Shown here one piece after another: positions 1 to 9,040 of a DNA stretch of 64,000 nucleotides. Each line of letters begins with the position of its first letter. The stretch's first letter is position 1. The stretch lies in NCBI RefSeq assembly GCF_029589495.1, contig NZ_JAAIVF010000001.1, forward strand, positions 1,550,001 through 1,614,000. Direction: 5' to 3'. Made by a program: the position numbers and the translations under genes. The stretch is from Speluncibacter jeojiensis (GTDB lineage Bacteria; Actinomycetota; Actinomycetes; Mycobacteriales; Mycobacteriaceae). The notes under the pieces are model-generated. The model was not told the DNA's origin and did no database searches. It saw only the letters and a list, made by a program, of their open reading frames with translations.

Positions 1-1
1 C

Positions 2-1594
2 CAGTTCGGCATCGGCTTCTACTCGACGTTCATGGTCGCCGACAGGGTCACACTGATCACCCGTAAGGCCGGTGAGAACGCCGGCACCCGGTGGGAGTCC
101 AGCGGTGAGTCGACGTACACGATCGAGACCGTCGAGGGCTCGGACACGGAGAAGGCGCCGCAGGGGACCACCATCACGCTGCACCTCAAGCCGGCGGACA
201 CCGAGGACCACCTCTACGACTACACCGCCGAGCACAAGATCCGCGAGATCATCAAGCGGTACTCCGATTTCATCGCCTTCCCGATCCGGATGGAGATCGA
301 GCGCAGCAAGACCGTCACGAACGACGACGGCGAGCAGACGCAGGAGATCTCGGTCGAGACCGAGACGCTGAACTCGCAGAAGGCGCTGTGGGCCCGGTCG
401 AAGGACGAGGTCGACGAGGAGGAGTACAAGGAGTTCTACCGGCACATCGCGCACGCCTGGGACGATCCGCTCGAGATCATCCCGATGAAGGCCGAGGGCA
501 CCTTCGAATATCAGGCGCTGCTGTTCCTGCCGTCGCACGCGCCGTTCGACCTGTTCGCCCGCGAGCACAAGCGCGGGGTCCAGCTGTACGTCAAGCGGGT
601 GTTCATTATGGACAACTGCGAGGAACTCATGCCCGAGTACCTGCGGTTCGTCAAGGGTGTGGTCGACGCACAGGATCTGTCGCTCAACGTCTCCCGCGAG
701 ATCCTGCAGCAGGACCGCCAGCTCGCGCGGATCCAGCGCCGGCTGGTCAAGAAGGTGCTGGCCACGGTCAAGGACATGCGCGCCGACGAGCTCGAGAAGT
801 ACCAGGGTTTCTGGCGCGAGTTCGGCCGGGTGATCAAGGAGGGCCTGCTCTCCGATCTGGACAACCGCGAGACCATCCTGGAGATCTCCTCGTTCGTCTC
901 GACGCAGACGGCCGAGGGCGACGAGGCCGGCCTGACGACTCTGCGCGAGTACGTCGAGCGCATGAAGGACGGCCAGGACAAGATCTTCTACATGACCGGT
1001 GAATCCCGGCAGCAGATCGAGTCCTCCCCGCACATGGAGGCATTCCGCGCCAAGGGTTTCGAGGTGCTGCTGCTCACCGACCCGGTCGACGAGATGTGGG
1101 TCGGATCGGTGCCGGAGTTCGACGGCACGCCGCTGGTGTCGATCGCCAAGGGCGACGTCGACCTCGACACCGAGGACGAGCGCAAGGAGCACGAGGCCGA
1201 GCGTGAGCAGCAGGACAAGGACTTCGCCGACCTGCTGACGTGGTTGAAGTCGGCGCTCGACTCCGATGTGCGCGACGTGCGGCTGTCTTCGCGACTGACC
1301 ACCTCGCCGGCCTGTCTGGTAGGGGAGGCGTTCGACATGAGCCCGATGCTCGAGAAGATGTATCGCGCGTCGGGCCAGGAGGTTCCGCACGCCAAGCGCA
1401 CCCTCGAGCTCAACCCGACGCACCCGTTGGTCGAGGGGCTGCGCAAGGCCCATGCCGAGCGGCCCGGCGACGCCGCACTGACCGAGACCGCGGAGCTGGT
1501 CTACGGCATGGCGGTGCTCGCCGAGGGCGGCGAGCTGAGCGACCCGGCGAAGTTCGCGCACACCCTCGCGGATCGGCTGACCGCCACCCTCTGA
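2..1594 (+). CDS. htpG: Chaperone protein HtpG (Hsp90 family), 5'-truncated by the window edge
   Basis: This is the C-terminal ~530 residues of bacterial Hsp90, an ATP-dependent cytosolic chaperone dimer. The reading frame is open from base 2 and begins inside the GHKL ATP-binding domain at the signature QFGIGFYSTF. The middle domain (for example FIMDNCEELMPEYLRFVKGVVD and the SLNVSRE motif) and the C-terminal dimerisation domain follow, ending in a normal stop. Full-length family members are about 630-650 residues, so roughly 100 residues lie outside the window. The first internal ATG at 32 is not the start. A strong hairpin lies about 75 bases after the stop. Identification is very secure from the family motifs; nothing looks abnormal. 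Confidence 0.96.
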   Translation, partial: QFGIGFYSTFMVADRVTLITRKAGENAGTRWESSGESTYTIETVEGSDTEKAPQGTTITLHLKPADTEDHLYDYTAEHKIREIIKRYSDFIAFPIRMEIERSKTVTNDDGEQTQEISVETETLNSQKALWARSKDEVDEEEYKEFYRHIAHAWDDPLEIIPMKAEGTFEYQALLFLPSHAPFDLFAREHKRGVQLYVKRVFIMDNCEELMPEYLRFVKGVVDAQDLSLNVSREILQQDRQLARIQRRLVKKVLATVKDMRADELEKYQGFWREFGRVIKEGLLSDLDNRETILEISSFVSTQTAEGDEAGLTTLREYVERMKDGQDKIFYMTGESRQQIESSPHMEAFRAKGFEVLLLTDPVDEMWVGSVPEFDGTPLVSIAKGDVDLDTEDERKEHEAEREQQDKDFADLLTWLKSALDSDVRDVRLSSRLTTSPACLVGEAFDMSPMLEKMYRASGQEVPHAKRTLELNPTHPLVEGLRKAHAERPGDAALTETAELVYGMAVLAEGGELSDPAKFAHTLADRLTATL

Positions 1595-1668
1595 GCGCCG
1601 CCCGCGGATCGGCGGCCACCGGCGGACCGCAACCGTATCGTTGTCACACAGGCTGAATCGCCGGTCAC

Positions 1669-1715
1669 GGGTCGATCGTCCCATTTCCCCGCCAGGGAAA
1701 CGGGACGATCGACCC
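1669..1715 (+). terminator. Strong hairpin downstream of htpG
   Basis: Two 21-base arms (1669-1689 and 1695-1715) pair with a single mismatch around a 5-base loop. There is no U-rich tail, which is common for actinobacterial terminators. The position, 75 bases after the htpG stop and about 130 before mscL, fits a transcription terminator; a protein-binding palindrome is the alternative. Confidence 0.6.
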
Positions 1716-1843
1716 GAAACCGGTCACCCTTGAATTGTCGGTTCCGGCGGTTGGCCTGCACACCCGGCAAGATCGGAATACGGTTTTGACGGGCGATGTC
1801 GGGGTCGTCCTCAGTCGTCGGTGCGATGAGAAGGGTGGCTCGG

Positions 1844-2293
1844 ATGATCAAGGGGTTCAAGAATTTCCTGATGCGCGGTGACGTGATCACTGTCGCTGTC
1901 GGTTTGGTTGTGGCCCTGGCATTCTCGACTCTGGTCAAGGCCTTTACCGACAATGTGATCAATCCGCTGGTGGCGGCCGCGCAGGGCGGCAACACGATCG
2001 GCCTCGGGTGGCAACTGGGCCACGCGGGCAACAAGGCGACCTTCCTCGACATCGGATCGTTCATCTCGGCGATCATCTATTTCATCATTTTCATGGCGGT
2101 TGTCTATTTCGTGCTCGTGTTGCCGTACAAGCACATTCAGGCGCGTCGCGGCATCACCGTGTTCGGGGACGAACCGCCGACCAAGGTCTGTCCGGAGTGC
2201 CTGTCGGACGACATCCCCGATGCCGCGCGCAAGTGCAAGCACTGCGGCAGTGAGCAGCCGCAGACCGGTGGCGCCCATTCGGCGGGCGTCTGA
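1844..2293 (+). CDS. mscL: Large-conductance mechanosensitive channel MscL with C-terminal zinc ribbon
   Basis: MscL forms a homopentameric pore that opens under membrane tension and releases solutes during hypo-osmotic shock. The 149-residue product starts MIKGFKNFLMRGDVITVAVG, the canonical N-terminal helix and TM1 (about residues 14-40). TM2 is about residues 70-95. The C-terminus carries two CxxC pairs (C116/C119 and C131/C134) that form a zinc-ribbon-like tail not present in the E. coli or M. tuberculosis proteins as I know them. I chose the ATG at 1844 over upstream in-frame ATGs at 1796 and 1826 because MscL proteins begin directly at M-x-KGFK, and a purine-rich AAGGGTGG lies just before it. 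Confidence 0.93.
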   Translation: MIKGFKNFLMRGDVITVAVGLVVALAFSTLVKAFTDNVINPLVAAAQGGNTIGLGWQLGHAGNKATFLDIGSFISAIIYFIIFMAVVYFVLVLPYKHIQARRGITVFGDEPPTKVCPECLSDDIPDAARKCKHCGSEQPQTGGAHSAGV

Positions 2294-2316
2294 TCACGGC
2301 GATCCCGTGCCACCCC

Positions 2317-3393
2317 TCAGCGGGTCGCCTCGACCAGGGCGTGCATGGTCGCGTGCGCGTGCCCGGTCGGGGTCAGACCGGCGGCCCGCAGCAGCTCGTG
2401 CAACTCGCCCAGTGACCGCTGTCGACCACCGTCGGTCTGCGTGAGCATCTGCAGATCGGCGGTGGGGGCGATGGCGTCGGCCCTGGTCGGGTGCTGCAAC
2501 TGCTCGACCAGGACCACCCGGCTTCCGACGGGCATGGCCTCGGCGAGGTTGCGCAGGATGAGCGCGCACCGCCCGTCGTCCCAGTCGTGCAGCACGTCCT
2601 TGAGCAGGTAGAGGTCGGTGCGGGCGGGGATCTGCACGAACATGTCGGCGGCGACCGGGGTCACCCGTCCGCTGAGCCCCCGCGCGTCGAGATAGCCGGC
2701 CGCCTCGGCCAGTACGGACGCCGAATCGACGAGGATTCCCGTGACATCGGGATGCGCGTCGAGCACGCCCGCGAGCAGTGCGCCCACCCCGCCGCCGACA
2801 TCGCACACGGTCGCGTGCGGCGGGCACGACAGCGCCGCGACGATCGAGCCGACGTTGAGTTCGGTGCTGCGGAGCATCGCGGCGTCGAAGGTGCGCGCGG
2901 CATCGGGATGGTCGGCGAACCACTCCCAGATCGGCTTGCCGAGTTCGCGGCGGAACGCGCCCTCGCCGGTTCGGACACTGCCGGCCAGCCCTGCCCAGGC
3001 CGCGGTCGTCGACCGCAGGCCCATGAACATCGCCCAGTCGCGCATCGACATCGGATGGTCGCTGCGGAGCACGCGGCCGTGCCGTCGCAGCGCGACCCTG
3101 CCCCTGTGGTCGACGGTGCACAGATCGAAGGCCGCCGCGGCGCGGGCCAGCCGCAGCACCGCGGCGGAATCGGCGTCGAGCCGCGTCGCCAGATCTTCTG
3201 CACGGAGGGGTCCGTCGGCGAGCGCGTCGGCGAGCCCCAACTCGGCGAAGGCGGCGACCACCTGGGTGGCCGCGACCCCATTGGTCAGTTCGTACAGGGT
3301 CAGCTCGGCGGGAATCGGGGCGTCGATCAGTCGGTGCAGCCGTCGGCGGACCGCCATCGCGGCCAGCACCACCGGGCGGGGTGGGATCAGCAC
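2317..3393 (-). CDS. SAM-dependent O-methyltransferase, plant/hydroxyindole type (family 2)
   Basis: The 358-residue protein has the two-part layout of acetylserotonin/hydroxyneurobenzene-type O-methyltransferases: an N-terminal winged-helix dimerisation domain (about 1-130, with ELTNGVAATQVVAAFAELGLADAL) and a C-terminal Rossmann domain with the SAM motif VCDVGGGVGALLAGVL and the LKDVLHDWDD segment that holds the usual catalytic His. It should methylate a hydroxyl of a small aromatic or polyketide-like substrate, which cannot be named from sequence. It starts with GTG and is convergent with mscL with a 23-base gap. It does not appear to be in an operon, and no biosynthetic partner lies next to it. 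Confidence 0.8.
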   Translation of the reverse strand: MLIPPRPVVLAAMAVRRRLHRLIDAPIPAELTLYELTNGVAATQVVAAFAELGLADALADGPLRAEDLATRLDADSAAVLRLARAAAAFDLCTVDHRGRVALRRHGRVLRSDHPMSMRDWAMFMGLRSTTAAWAGLAGSVRTGEGAFRRELGKPIWEWFADHPDAARTFDAAMLRSTELNVGSIVAALSCPPHATVCDVGGGVGALLAGVLDAHPDVTGILVDSASVLAEAAGYLDARGLSGRVTPVAADMFVQIPARTDLYLLKDVLHDWDDGRCALILRNLAEAMPVGSRVVLVEQLQHPTRADAIAPTADLQMLTQTDGGRQRSLGELHELLRAAGLTPTGHAHATMHALVEATR

Positions 3394-3549
3394 CCGCTCA
3401 CGCTATGCCACCCGGTCCGCATCGGTGCCAGAAGACTGTCCGACCTGCATCTTTCGCCTCATTTGCCTCATCTGTGACCCGGGCCACGTTTCCGCTCCGA
3501 GCTTGGGTAGCCTGGTCGCATCAGCACATCGAATTCAGGGGAGAAGACC

Positions 3550-3900
3550 GTGCAGCGCACACGACTCGTCACCATCGGAGCCACCTTGGCGGCCACCGCG
3601 GCCGTCTGCATTCTGGGATCCGGGGTGGCCTCGGCGGCCAGCGTGGTCCCCGAACCGGGCGGCGTCACCCTCAACCTTTCGCACGACGAGACCGTCGCGG
3701 TCAGCAACGGGCACGTCGGCCAGATCCTCGGCGCCATGCCGACCCTGCTCAACCTGTACGACAACGTCGGCGCGCCCTACGGCGAGGACCTCGCCGTGCT
3801 CGCGCACCACTCCGCGTCGACCCCGGCGGGTCACCTGAGCCTGAGCTTCTACGGGCCGGTCAACGACATCAGCTGGGGCATGGTCGCGTACGTCAAGTGA
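3550..3900 (+). CDS. Small secreted protein of unknown function
   Basis: A 116-residue protein begins with a clear Sec signal peptide (basic MQRTR, hydrophobic core, ASA-A cleavage region near residue 30), leaving a mature protein of about 87 residues with no cysteines. The start is a GTG preceded by a good ribosome-binding site (GGGGAGAAG, 5 bases away). I recognise no catalytic motif. It is transcribed alone and is followed by a GC-rich hairpin. Probably an exported or cell-wall protein restricted to actinobacteria. Confidence 0.75.
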   Translation: MQRTRLVTIGATLAATAAVCILGSGVASAASVVPEPGGVTLNLSHDETVAVSNGHVGQILGAMPTLLNLYDNVGAPYGEDLAVLAHHSASTPAGHLSLSFYGPVNDISWGMVAYVK

Positions 3901-3906
3901 GCCGGT

Positions 3907-3932
3907 CCGCCGGGGCCGTCGGGCCCCGGCGG
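3907..3932 (+). terminator. GC-rich hairpin after the small secreted protein gene
   Basis: Perfect 11-bp stem (CCGCCGGGGCC at 3907-3917 with its complement at 3922-3932) and a GTCG loop, starting 6 bases after the stop at 3900. Likely terminator without a U-tract. Confidence 0.6.
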
Positions 3933-4017
3933 CCGACCACCGTCTTGCGGAGCGCCGCACCCTGGGCCTAGCGTCGATACAAGCCAGCATTTCCGCCCAG
4001 TTCAGGGGGTAATTCTG

Positions 4018-4866
4018 ATGCTCCGTGGTGCCGCTATCTGCGTGACGGCTGCGGCCGCGCTCACGCTCGCCGGGTGTTCGAGCGCGTCGAACCCGCCGTC
4101 CGGCACGTCTGCCGCCCCGCCGCCGAAGACGATCGGCCTGGCCGCCATGCCGGTCGGCACCGCAACGCTCAGCTGGGACCCCAACACCCAGGACATCGCC
4201 GTCGCGCTGGCCATGCACGGGTTCACCCCGAGCAGCAGCCACGCCATGCACATCCATCCGGGAACCTGTGCGGACCAGCGCACCCCGCCCTCGGTGCCGC
4301 TGCCGGACCTGGTCGCGGACGCCGGCGGTTCCGTGCAGCAGACCGTGCACAGCGAACCGGCGCCCGAGGGCATCCCCGCGAATTCGTATCTGAATGTGCA
4401 CCTCGCACCCGCCGCCACGCTGGGGCCACCCGGTGGTGTCGGCATGACCTCCCTGGCCTGTGCGGACATTCCGGCCGGGACATCGCCGCACGGTCCGGTG
4501 ACGCTGAAACTGCACCCGTCCGGCACGGCGCCCACGGGCACCGCCACGCTGGCCTACGACAAGGCCGCGCACACCTTGAAGGTCACGGTGGTGGCCCAGG
4601 GACTACGACCGGACACCGCGCACGCCGTGCACCTGCACCAGGGCACGTGCGACGCGCAGGGATCCGTCGTGCATCCGCTGCCCGAGTTGACCGCCGGCGC
4701 GGACGGATCCGCGCACGCCACCATCACCCTCGACGACATCACCTCCCCGCCGCCGGCCACCGGCTGGTACGTCAACGTGCACCTCGGGTCCAGCGACCAG
4801 ATCACCCACGACGGCGCACCGACGGAGCTCTTCGCCCCCATCCTGTGCGGCGACGTGAACGGATGA
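4018..4866 (+). CDS. Lipoprotein with two CHRD-like repeats
   Basis: The 282-residue protein has a lipoprotein signal peptide with lipobox LAGC (Cys at about residue 19), so it should be anchored to the outer face of the membrane. The mature part contains two related ~110-residue units. Each starts with a GTATLxxD strand (about residues 47 and 174), carries a HAMHIHPGTC or HAVHLHQGTC segment (about residues 74 and 200) and ends near a YxNVHL strand. This arrangement resembles tandem CHRD domains or superoxide-dismutase-like beta sandwiches. The paired His residues could bind metal, but I see no full Cu/Zn SOD ligand set. Start ATG with GGGGG upstream. It is followed 65 bases later by a hemophore-like gene on the same strand. 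Confidence 0.75.
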   Translation: MLRGAAICVTAAAALTLAGCSSASNPPSGTSAAPPPKTIGLAAMPVGTATLSWDPNTQDIAVALAMHGFTPSSSHAMHIHPGTCADQRTPPSVPLPDLVADAGGSVQQTVHSEPAPEGIPANSYLNVHLAPAATLGPPGGVGMTSLACADIPAGTSPHGPVTLKLHPSGTAPTGTATLAYDKAAHTLKVTVVAQGLRPDTAHAVHLHQGTCDAQGSVVHPLPELTAGADGSAHATITLDDITSPPPATGWYVNVHLGSSDQITHDGAPTELFAPILCGDVNG

Positions 4867-4931
4867 CCGTTCCGATCGATCAGGCGGTACTGCGACCACA
4901 CGGAATGATTTCTCGCAGAAGGGAGAAGGTC

Positions 4932-5321
4932 ATGAACGCTTCGTCCGGACCCCGCGGGGTGACCCGCAGAATGAGGACCGTGTTCGTCGCCGCGGTGTGC
5001 GGCGCGACTCTGGTCGGCGGATCGGCGCTGGCGCAGGCCGCTCCGGTGCAGGCGCCGCCGCCGCAGTGCAACCAGCAGGCGATGTGGCAGGCCGCCTCCC
5101 AGAGCGTGCCGCAGTCGCTGGGCTACCTCGCGTCCCACCCGGACCTCGCCAACGAGATGTGGACGGTTCACCAGATGCCGAAGGATCAGCGCAAGGCCGC
5201 GATGCACAGCTACGCGCAGAGCCACCAGCAGGAGATGCAGGGTTTCATGCAGACCCACAGCGCGATGCGCGACTACGTGAAGGCCTGCCACCCGCAGCAC
5301 ATGCACCACCACCAGATGTAA
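4932..5321 (+). CDS. Secreted hemophore-related (mycobacterial haem-binding-like) protein
   Basis: A 129-residue protein with an N-terminal signal peptide (cleavage near AQA-AP, residue 37). The mature domain has the hemophore-related layout: Cys46 at the start and Cys119 at the end, likely forming a disulfide, enclosing helices with the motif YLASHPDLANEM and MPKDQRKAAMHSYAQSH. The tail is unusually His/Met rich (CHPQHMHHHQM), which could bind haem or copper. Such proteins are known in mycobacteria and relatives as small secreted haem-binding proteins. The start ATG is preceded by AGAAGGGAGAAGG, an excellent ribosome-binding site. Function is by family resemblance; ligand not proven. Confidence 0.75.
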   Translation: MNASSGPRGVTRRMRTVFVAAVCGATLVGGSALAQAAPVQAPPPQCNQQAMWQAASQSVPQSLGYLASHPDLANEMWTVHQMPKDQRKAAMHSYAQSHQQEMQGFMQTHSAMRDYVKACHPQHMHHHQM

Positions 5322-5366
5322 GAGGCGCACACCCGACCCCCAGGTAGCGGGTGCATGATGCTCGGC

Positions 5367-6059
5367 ATGGCCAGTGCACCCCGCCTGCTCGTCGTCGACG
5401 ACGACGCCGATGTCCGCGCGTCGCTCGAGCGCGGCCTGCGGCTGGCCGGCTTCGAGGTCATCGGCGCCGGCGACGGGCCGTCCGCACTGCGGGCCGCGCG
5501 TGAGTCCGCACCCGACGCGATCGTGCTCGACGTCAACATGCCCGGCATGGACGGCGTCGCGGTGGTGACCGCGCTGCGGGCGTTCGGCGACGAAGTCCCC
5601 GTGTGCGTGCTCAGCGCGCGCGACACCATCGAGGACCGCGTCCTTGGGTTGGAGGCGGGTGCCGACGACTATCTGGTCAAGCCGTTCGCACTCGCGGAAC
5701 TGATCGCGCGGGTGCGGGCGATGCTGCGCCGCGCGGTAGCCGTGCCACAGCGCGGCGCGGTGATCGTGATCGGACCGTTGACCGTGGACCCGGCGCAGCG
5801 TCAGGTGCTGGTCGACGACGAGCAGATCGAACTGACCAAGCGCGAGTTCGATCTGCTGGAGGTGCTGTCCGAGAACACCACAGTGGTGCTGAGCCGGCAG
5901 CGGCTGCTCGAGTTGGTATGGGGTTACGACTTCGCCGCCGACACCAACGTCGTCGACGTGTTCGTCGGCTACCTGCGCCGCAAACTCGAGGCCGGTGGCC
6001 GGCCGCGGCTGATCCACACCATCCGCGGGGTCGGTTTCGTCCTGCGCGAGCCGCGGTGA
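5367..6059 (+). CDS. prrA: Two-component response regulator PrrA (OmpR family)
   Basis: A 230-residue regulator with an N-terminal receiver domain (acidic pocket D11-D13, phospho-acceptor D55 in VLDVNMPG, conserved Lys in DDYLVKPF) and a C-terminal winged-helix DNA-binding domain ([12 protein letters not shown] ... [15 protein letters not shown]). The recognition-helix segment and the DDYLVKPF and [16 protein letters not shown] stretches match my memory of M. tuberculosis PrrA closely. Its stop overlaps the GTG of the histidine kinase gene, so the two are translationally coupled. I use the ATG at 5367; an alternative ATG lies 12 bases upstream at 5355. Confidence 0.9.
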   Translation: MASAPRLLVVDDDADVRASLERGLRLAGFEVIGAGDGPSALRAARESAPDAIVLDVNMPGMDGVAVVTALRAFGDEVPVCVLSARDTIEDRVLGLEAGADDYLVKPFALAELIARVRAMLRRAVAVPQRGAVIVIGPLTVDPAQRQVLVDDEQIELTKREFDLLEVLSENTTVVLSRQRLLELVWGYDFAADTNVVDVFVGYLRRKLEAGGRPRLIHTIRGVGFVLREPR

Positions 6060-7387
6060 CCATCCGCTCGCCGTCGCTGCGGCTGCGGGTCGCGGCCTCC
6101 GCCGCCGCGGGGGCGCTGCTGATCGTGGTGATCGTGGGGGTGATCGCCGCGGCGTGGATATCGCACAACGAGTCGAGCCAACTCGATGTGCGGGTCGACA
6201 CGTTGGCGTTGTCGCTCGCCGAGCGAGGGAAGGTGCCGGCGTCGGCGCAGCGGGCCGACCCGGCACTGGCAGTCACCATCCGCGATCGCGCCGGATCGGT
6301 GCTCGACACCGGCACGGTGCTGCTGCCGCACCATGGCCAGGGGTTCTCGACGGCCACTGTCGACGGGGAGCGCTTCCGCGTGCACACCTTGCCGATCAAG
6401 GGCCACGGCGGCGAGTTGCTGTCGGTGGGTCTGCCCGAGGCGCCGGCGCAATCGCGCGCCGCCGGGGCGCGGTGGGAGGTGCTGTTCATCGGGATCGGCG
6501 CGGTCGTGCTCGCCGGGGGACTGGGGTGGCTCATCGGCGGACGGGCCCTGCGCCCGCTGCGCCTGCTCACCGACCGCACCCGGAAAATCCATTGGGACAC
6601 TGCGAGGCCCGTGCGTTCCGTCGAGGCCGGTGGTTCACGGGAGACCGAGGAACTGGCCGGCGCGATCACCGGGCTGCTCGAGCGTATCCAGCAGGCCCAG
6701 GGCAGGACCGAACATGCGCTTGGCACCGCCCGCGACTTCGCCGCCTCCGCGGCACACGAGCTGCGCACCCCGCTGACGGTCATGCGAACCGACTTGGAAG
6801 TGCTTCGCGCGCACGAACTCTCGGATGAAGACCGCATCGAGGTCCTCGACGAACTGGCCCGCACGCAGGCGCGGGTGGAGGGGATCGTGACCGCCTTGGG
6901 GCAGCTGGCCGCGGGGGAGCTGGCCGGCGAGAGCGACTTCGCCGACGTCGACGTGCGGGAGCTGTTCGGTCGGGCGGCCGACGACGCGAGCCGGCTGTAC
7001 CCGCAGTTGGTGGTCACGGTGCTGCCTGGTGTCGCCGCGTCCGCCGACCTGCCGGCCGTCCGGGCCTGGCCCGCCGGCCTGCGGCTGGCCGTCGACAACC
7101 TGATCAAGAACGCTGTCGTGCACGGCCGTGCGCGCCGGGTGGAACTGGGTGCGGACCTGCGCGGACCGGCCGTGCTGTCGGTGGACGACGACGGGCGAGG
7201 CCTGCCACCGGTGGAGTACGACCAAGTGCTGCAACGGTTTCAGCGAGGTAGCACCGCAGCACCGGGTGGATCGGGGCTGGGGTTGGCGCTGGTCGTTCAG
7301 CAGGCGGCGCTGCACGGGGGAGGGGTGCGGCTGTCGCCGTCGCGGCTCGGCGGGCTCCGTGTGGAGTTGTGGTTGTGGGCACGCTGA
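6056..7387 (+). CDS. prrB: Sensor histidine kinase PrrB
   Basis: A 443-residue membrane kinase. TM1 is about residues 16-38, an extracytoplasmic sensor loop runs to about 140, and TM2 is about 143-165, followed by a HAMP-like linker ([15 protein letters not shown]). The dimerisation/phospho-acceptor helix contains [15 protein letters not shown] (H-box) and the ATPase domain contains the N-box ([14 protein letters not shown]) and G-boxes ([18 protein letters not shown]). It pairs with the preceding regulator, and the GTG start overlaps that gene's stop. In mycobacteria the PrrAB pair regulates growth-phase, nitrogen and respiratory genes; the signal sensed here is unknown. Confidence 0.9.
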   Translation: MTIRSPSLRLRVAASAAAGALLIVVIVGVIAAAWISHNESSQLDVRVDTLALSLAERGKVPASAQRADPALAVTIRDRAGSVLDTGTVLLPHHGQGFSTATVDGERFRVHTLPIKGHGGELLSVGLPEAPAQSRAAGARWEVLFIGIGAVVLAGGLGWLIGGRALRPLRLLTDRTRKIHWDTARPVRSVEAGGSRETEELAGAITGLLERIQQAQGRTEHALGTARDFAASAAHELRTPLTVMRTDLEVLRAHELSDEDRIEVLDELARTQARVEGIVTALGQLAAGELAGESDFADVDVRELFGRAADDASRLYPQLVVTVLPGVAASADLPAVRAWPAGLRLAVDNLIKNAVVHGRARRVELGADLRGPAVLSVDDDGRGLPPVEYDQVLQRFQRGSTAAPGGSGLGLALVVQQAALHGGGVRLSPSRLGGLRVELWLWAR

Positions 7388-7488
7388 CAGCGTGGAATCG
7401 GGTGCTGAACTCGACTGTCCACAATCGTCGGCGTAGCCCGAGGACACGTGGATGCCCGCCCCCGCGGCATGACTTCCGCTCGCCGTCT

Positions 7489-7524
7489 GATTCGACTTCT
7501 GTCAATATTGACATATGTCGAATC
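7489..7524. promoter_or_regulatory. Candidate ArsR operator at the arsR-acr3-arsC promoter
   Basis: A perfect 12-bp palindrome GTCAATATTGAC (7501-7512) sits inside a wider 8-bp inverted repeat GATTCGAC/GTCGAATC (7489-7496 and 7517-7524). The outer right arm overlaps the first codons of arsR, whose ATG is at 7515. The AT-rich palindrome core resembles ArsR/SmtB operators, so binding would block both promoter and translation start. Inferred, not tested. Confidence 0.6.
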
Positions 7525-7916
7525 AACGAGAGGGGATCGGCGAGCCGTGTTGCTCGCCGCTGGTGCGGGAGCCGTTGAGTTCGGACTGGGCGGGTGACCT
7601 CGCCCGGATGTTCAAGGCGATCGGTGATCCCGTGCGGCTGCGGATGCTGTCGCTGGTGGCATCGCATGCCGGTGGCGAGGCGTGTGTGTGCGACATTTCG
7701 GAATCGTTCGCCCTGTCGCAGCCCACGATCTCGCACCATCTCAAGGTGCTCCGCGAAGCGGGACTGCTCGATTGCGAACGCCGCGGCACCTGGGTGTACT
7801 ACCGGGTGATCCCCGCCGCGTTACAGCAGTTGTCAGCGGTGCTGTCTCCTGCGGCCGGCGTGGTGGAGGGCTCCACCTGCGTGGGTACCGACGCTGCGGT
7901 GGCGGTGGCACCGTGA
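7515..7916 (+). CDS. arsR: ArsR-family metalloregulator (arsenic type)
   Basis: A 133-residue winged-helix repressor. The ArsR/SmtB core runs about residues 25-110 with recognition helix SQPTISHHLKVLREAGLL. Cysteines occur at CC (residues 12-13), in the metal-box-like ACVCDIS before the recognition helix, and in the C-terminal tail, giving a plausible trivalent-arsenic site. It should release its operator on metalloid binding and derepress the downstream transporter and reductase. It overlaps the acr3 start by 4 bases, and a palindromic operator candidate lies over its start codon. Confidence 0.88.
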   Translation: MSNQREGIGEPCCSPLVREPLSSDWAGDLARMFKAIGDPVRLRMLSLVASHAGGEACVCDISESFALSQPTISHHLKVLREAGLLDCERRGTWVYYRVIPAALQQLSAVLSPAAGVVEGSTCVGTDAAVAVAP

Positions 7917-9040
7917 CCGAGACAGCCACACCGCCGGCCGTCGTCGGCAAACTGTCCACCCTCGACCGGTTCCTGCCGGTGTGGATCGGTGCCGCGATGG
8001 CGGTCGGCCTCCTGCTCGGGCGCGGGGTGCCCGGTATCGGCACGGCGATCGAGAAGGTGCAGGTCGACGGGATCTCGTTGCCGATCGCCCTCGGTCTGTT
8101 GGTCATGATGTATCCGGTGCTGGCGAAGGTCCGCTACGACCGACTCGACACCGTGACCGGCGACCGCAAGCTGATGGTCAGCTCGCTGGTGCTGAACTGG
8201 CTGGTCGGCCCCGCCGTGATGTTCGCGCTGGCATGGCTGATGCTGCCCGACCTCCCCGAGTATCGAACCGGGCTGATCATCGTCGGCCTCGCCCGCTGCA
8301 TCGCGATGGTGATCATCTGGAACGACCTCGCCTGCGGAGACCGCGAAGCCGCCGCGGTGCTCGTCGCGATCAACTCCGTGTTCCAGGTGCTCATGTTCGC
8401 CGTGCTCGGCTGGTTCTACCTGTCGGTCCTGCCGGGATGGCTGGGTCTCGAGCAGACCAATATCGCCATTTCGCCGTGGCAGATCGCGAAATCGGTACTG
8501 ATCTTCCTCGGGATTCCGCTCGTCGCGGGCTTTGTCACCCGTCGCTACGGTGAGCGCGCGAAGGGCCGAAACCGGTACGAGCAGAGGTTCCTTCCTCGGC
8601 TCGGGCCCTGGGCGCTATACGGGTTGCTGTTCACCATCGTGATCCTCTTCGCACTGCAAGGCGATCAGATCACCTCCCGCCCGGTCGACGTCGTCCGCAT
8701 CGCCGCGCCGCTGCTGGTGTACTTCGCGGTCATGTGGGGCGGCGGGTACCTGCTCGGCGGCGCACTGCGACTGGGGTACGCGCGGACCACGACACTGGCC
8801 TTCACCGCGGCGGGCAACAACTTCGAGCTCGCGATCGCCGTGGCGATCGCCACCTACGGTGCCTCCTCCGGCCAGGCCCTGGCCGGGGTCGTCGGCCCGC
8901 TCATCGAGGTACCCGTCCTCGTCGGATTGGTCTACGTTTCCCTCGCGCTGCGCAGACGTTTCCAGGCCGCGGCCTCATCCGAGGCTGTCACCACAACCGC
9001 CACCCGAATCACCTCCGACAAGGGGCGTTCCGTCTCATGA
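7913..9040 (+). CDS. acr3: Arsenite efflux transporter, ACR3 (bile/arsenite/riboflavin) family
   Basis: A 375-residue integral membrane protein with about ten transmembrane segments that exports As(III) using the proton-motive force. The ACR3 hallmark helix ARCIAMVIIWNDLACGD, with its functional Cys, is present, as are the conserved FTAAGNNFELAIAVAIA and GPLIEVPVLVGLVYVSL segments near the C-terminus. GTG start at 7913 overlaps the arsR stop, and its own stop overlaps the arsC ATG, so arsR-acr3-arsC reads as one coupled operon. Confidence 0.92.
   Translation: MTETATPPAVVGKLSTLDRFLPVWIGAAMAVGLLLGRGVPGIGTAIEKVQVDGISLPIALGLLVMMYPVLAKVRYDRLDTVTGDRKLMVSSLVLNWLVGPAVMFALAWLMLPDLPEYRTGLIIVGLARCIAMVIIWNDLACGDREAAAVLVAINSVFQVLMFAVLGWFYLSVLPGWLGLEQTNIAISPWQIAKSVLIFLGIPLVAGFVTRRYGERAKGRNRYEQRFLPRLGPWALYGLLFTIVILFALQGDQITSRPVDVVRIAAPLLVYFAVMWGGGYLLGGALRLGYARTTTLAFTAAGNNFELAIAVAIATYGASSGQALAGVVGPLIEVPVLVGLVYVSLALRRRFQAAASSEAVTTTATRITSDKGRSVS

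Noticed and set aside
1796-1843. Longer N-terminal start for MscL at 1796
   Set aside because: The added 16 residues have no counterpart in the family, which begins directly at the M-x-KGFK helix.
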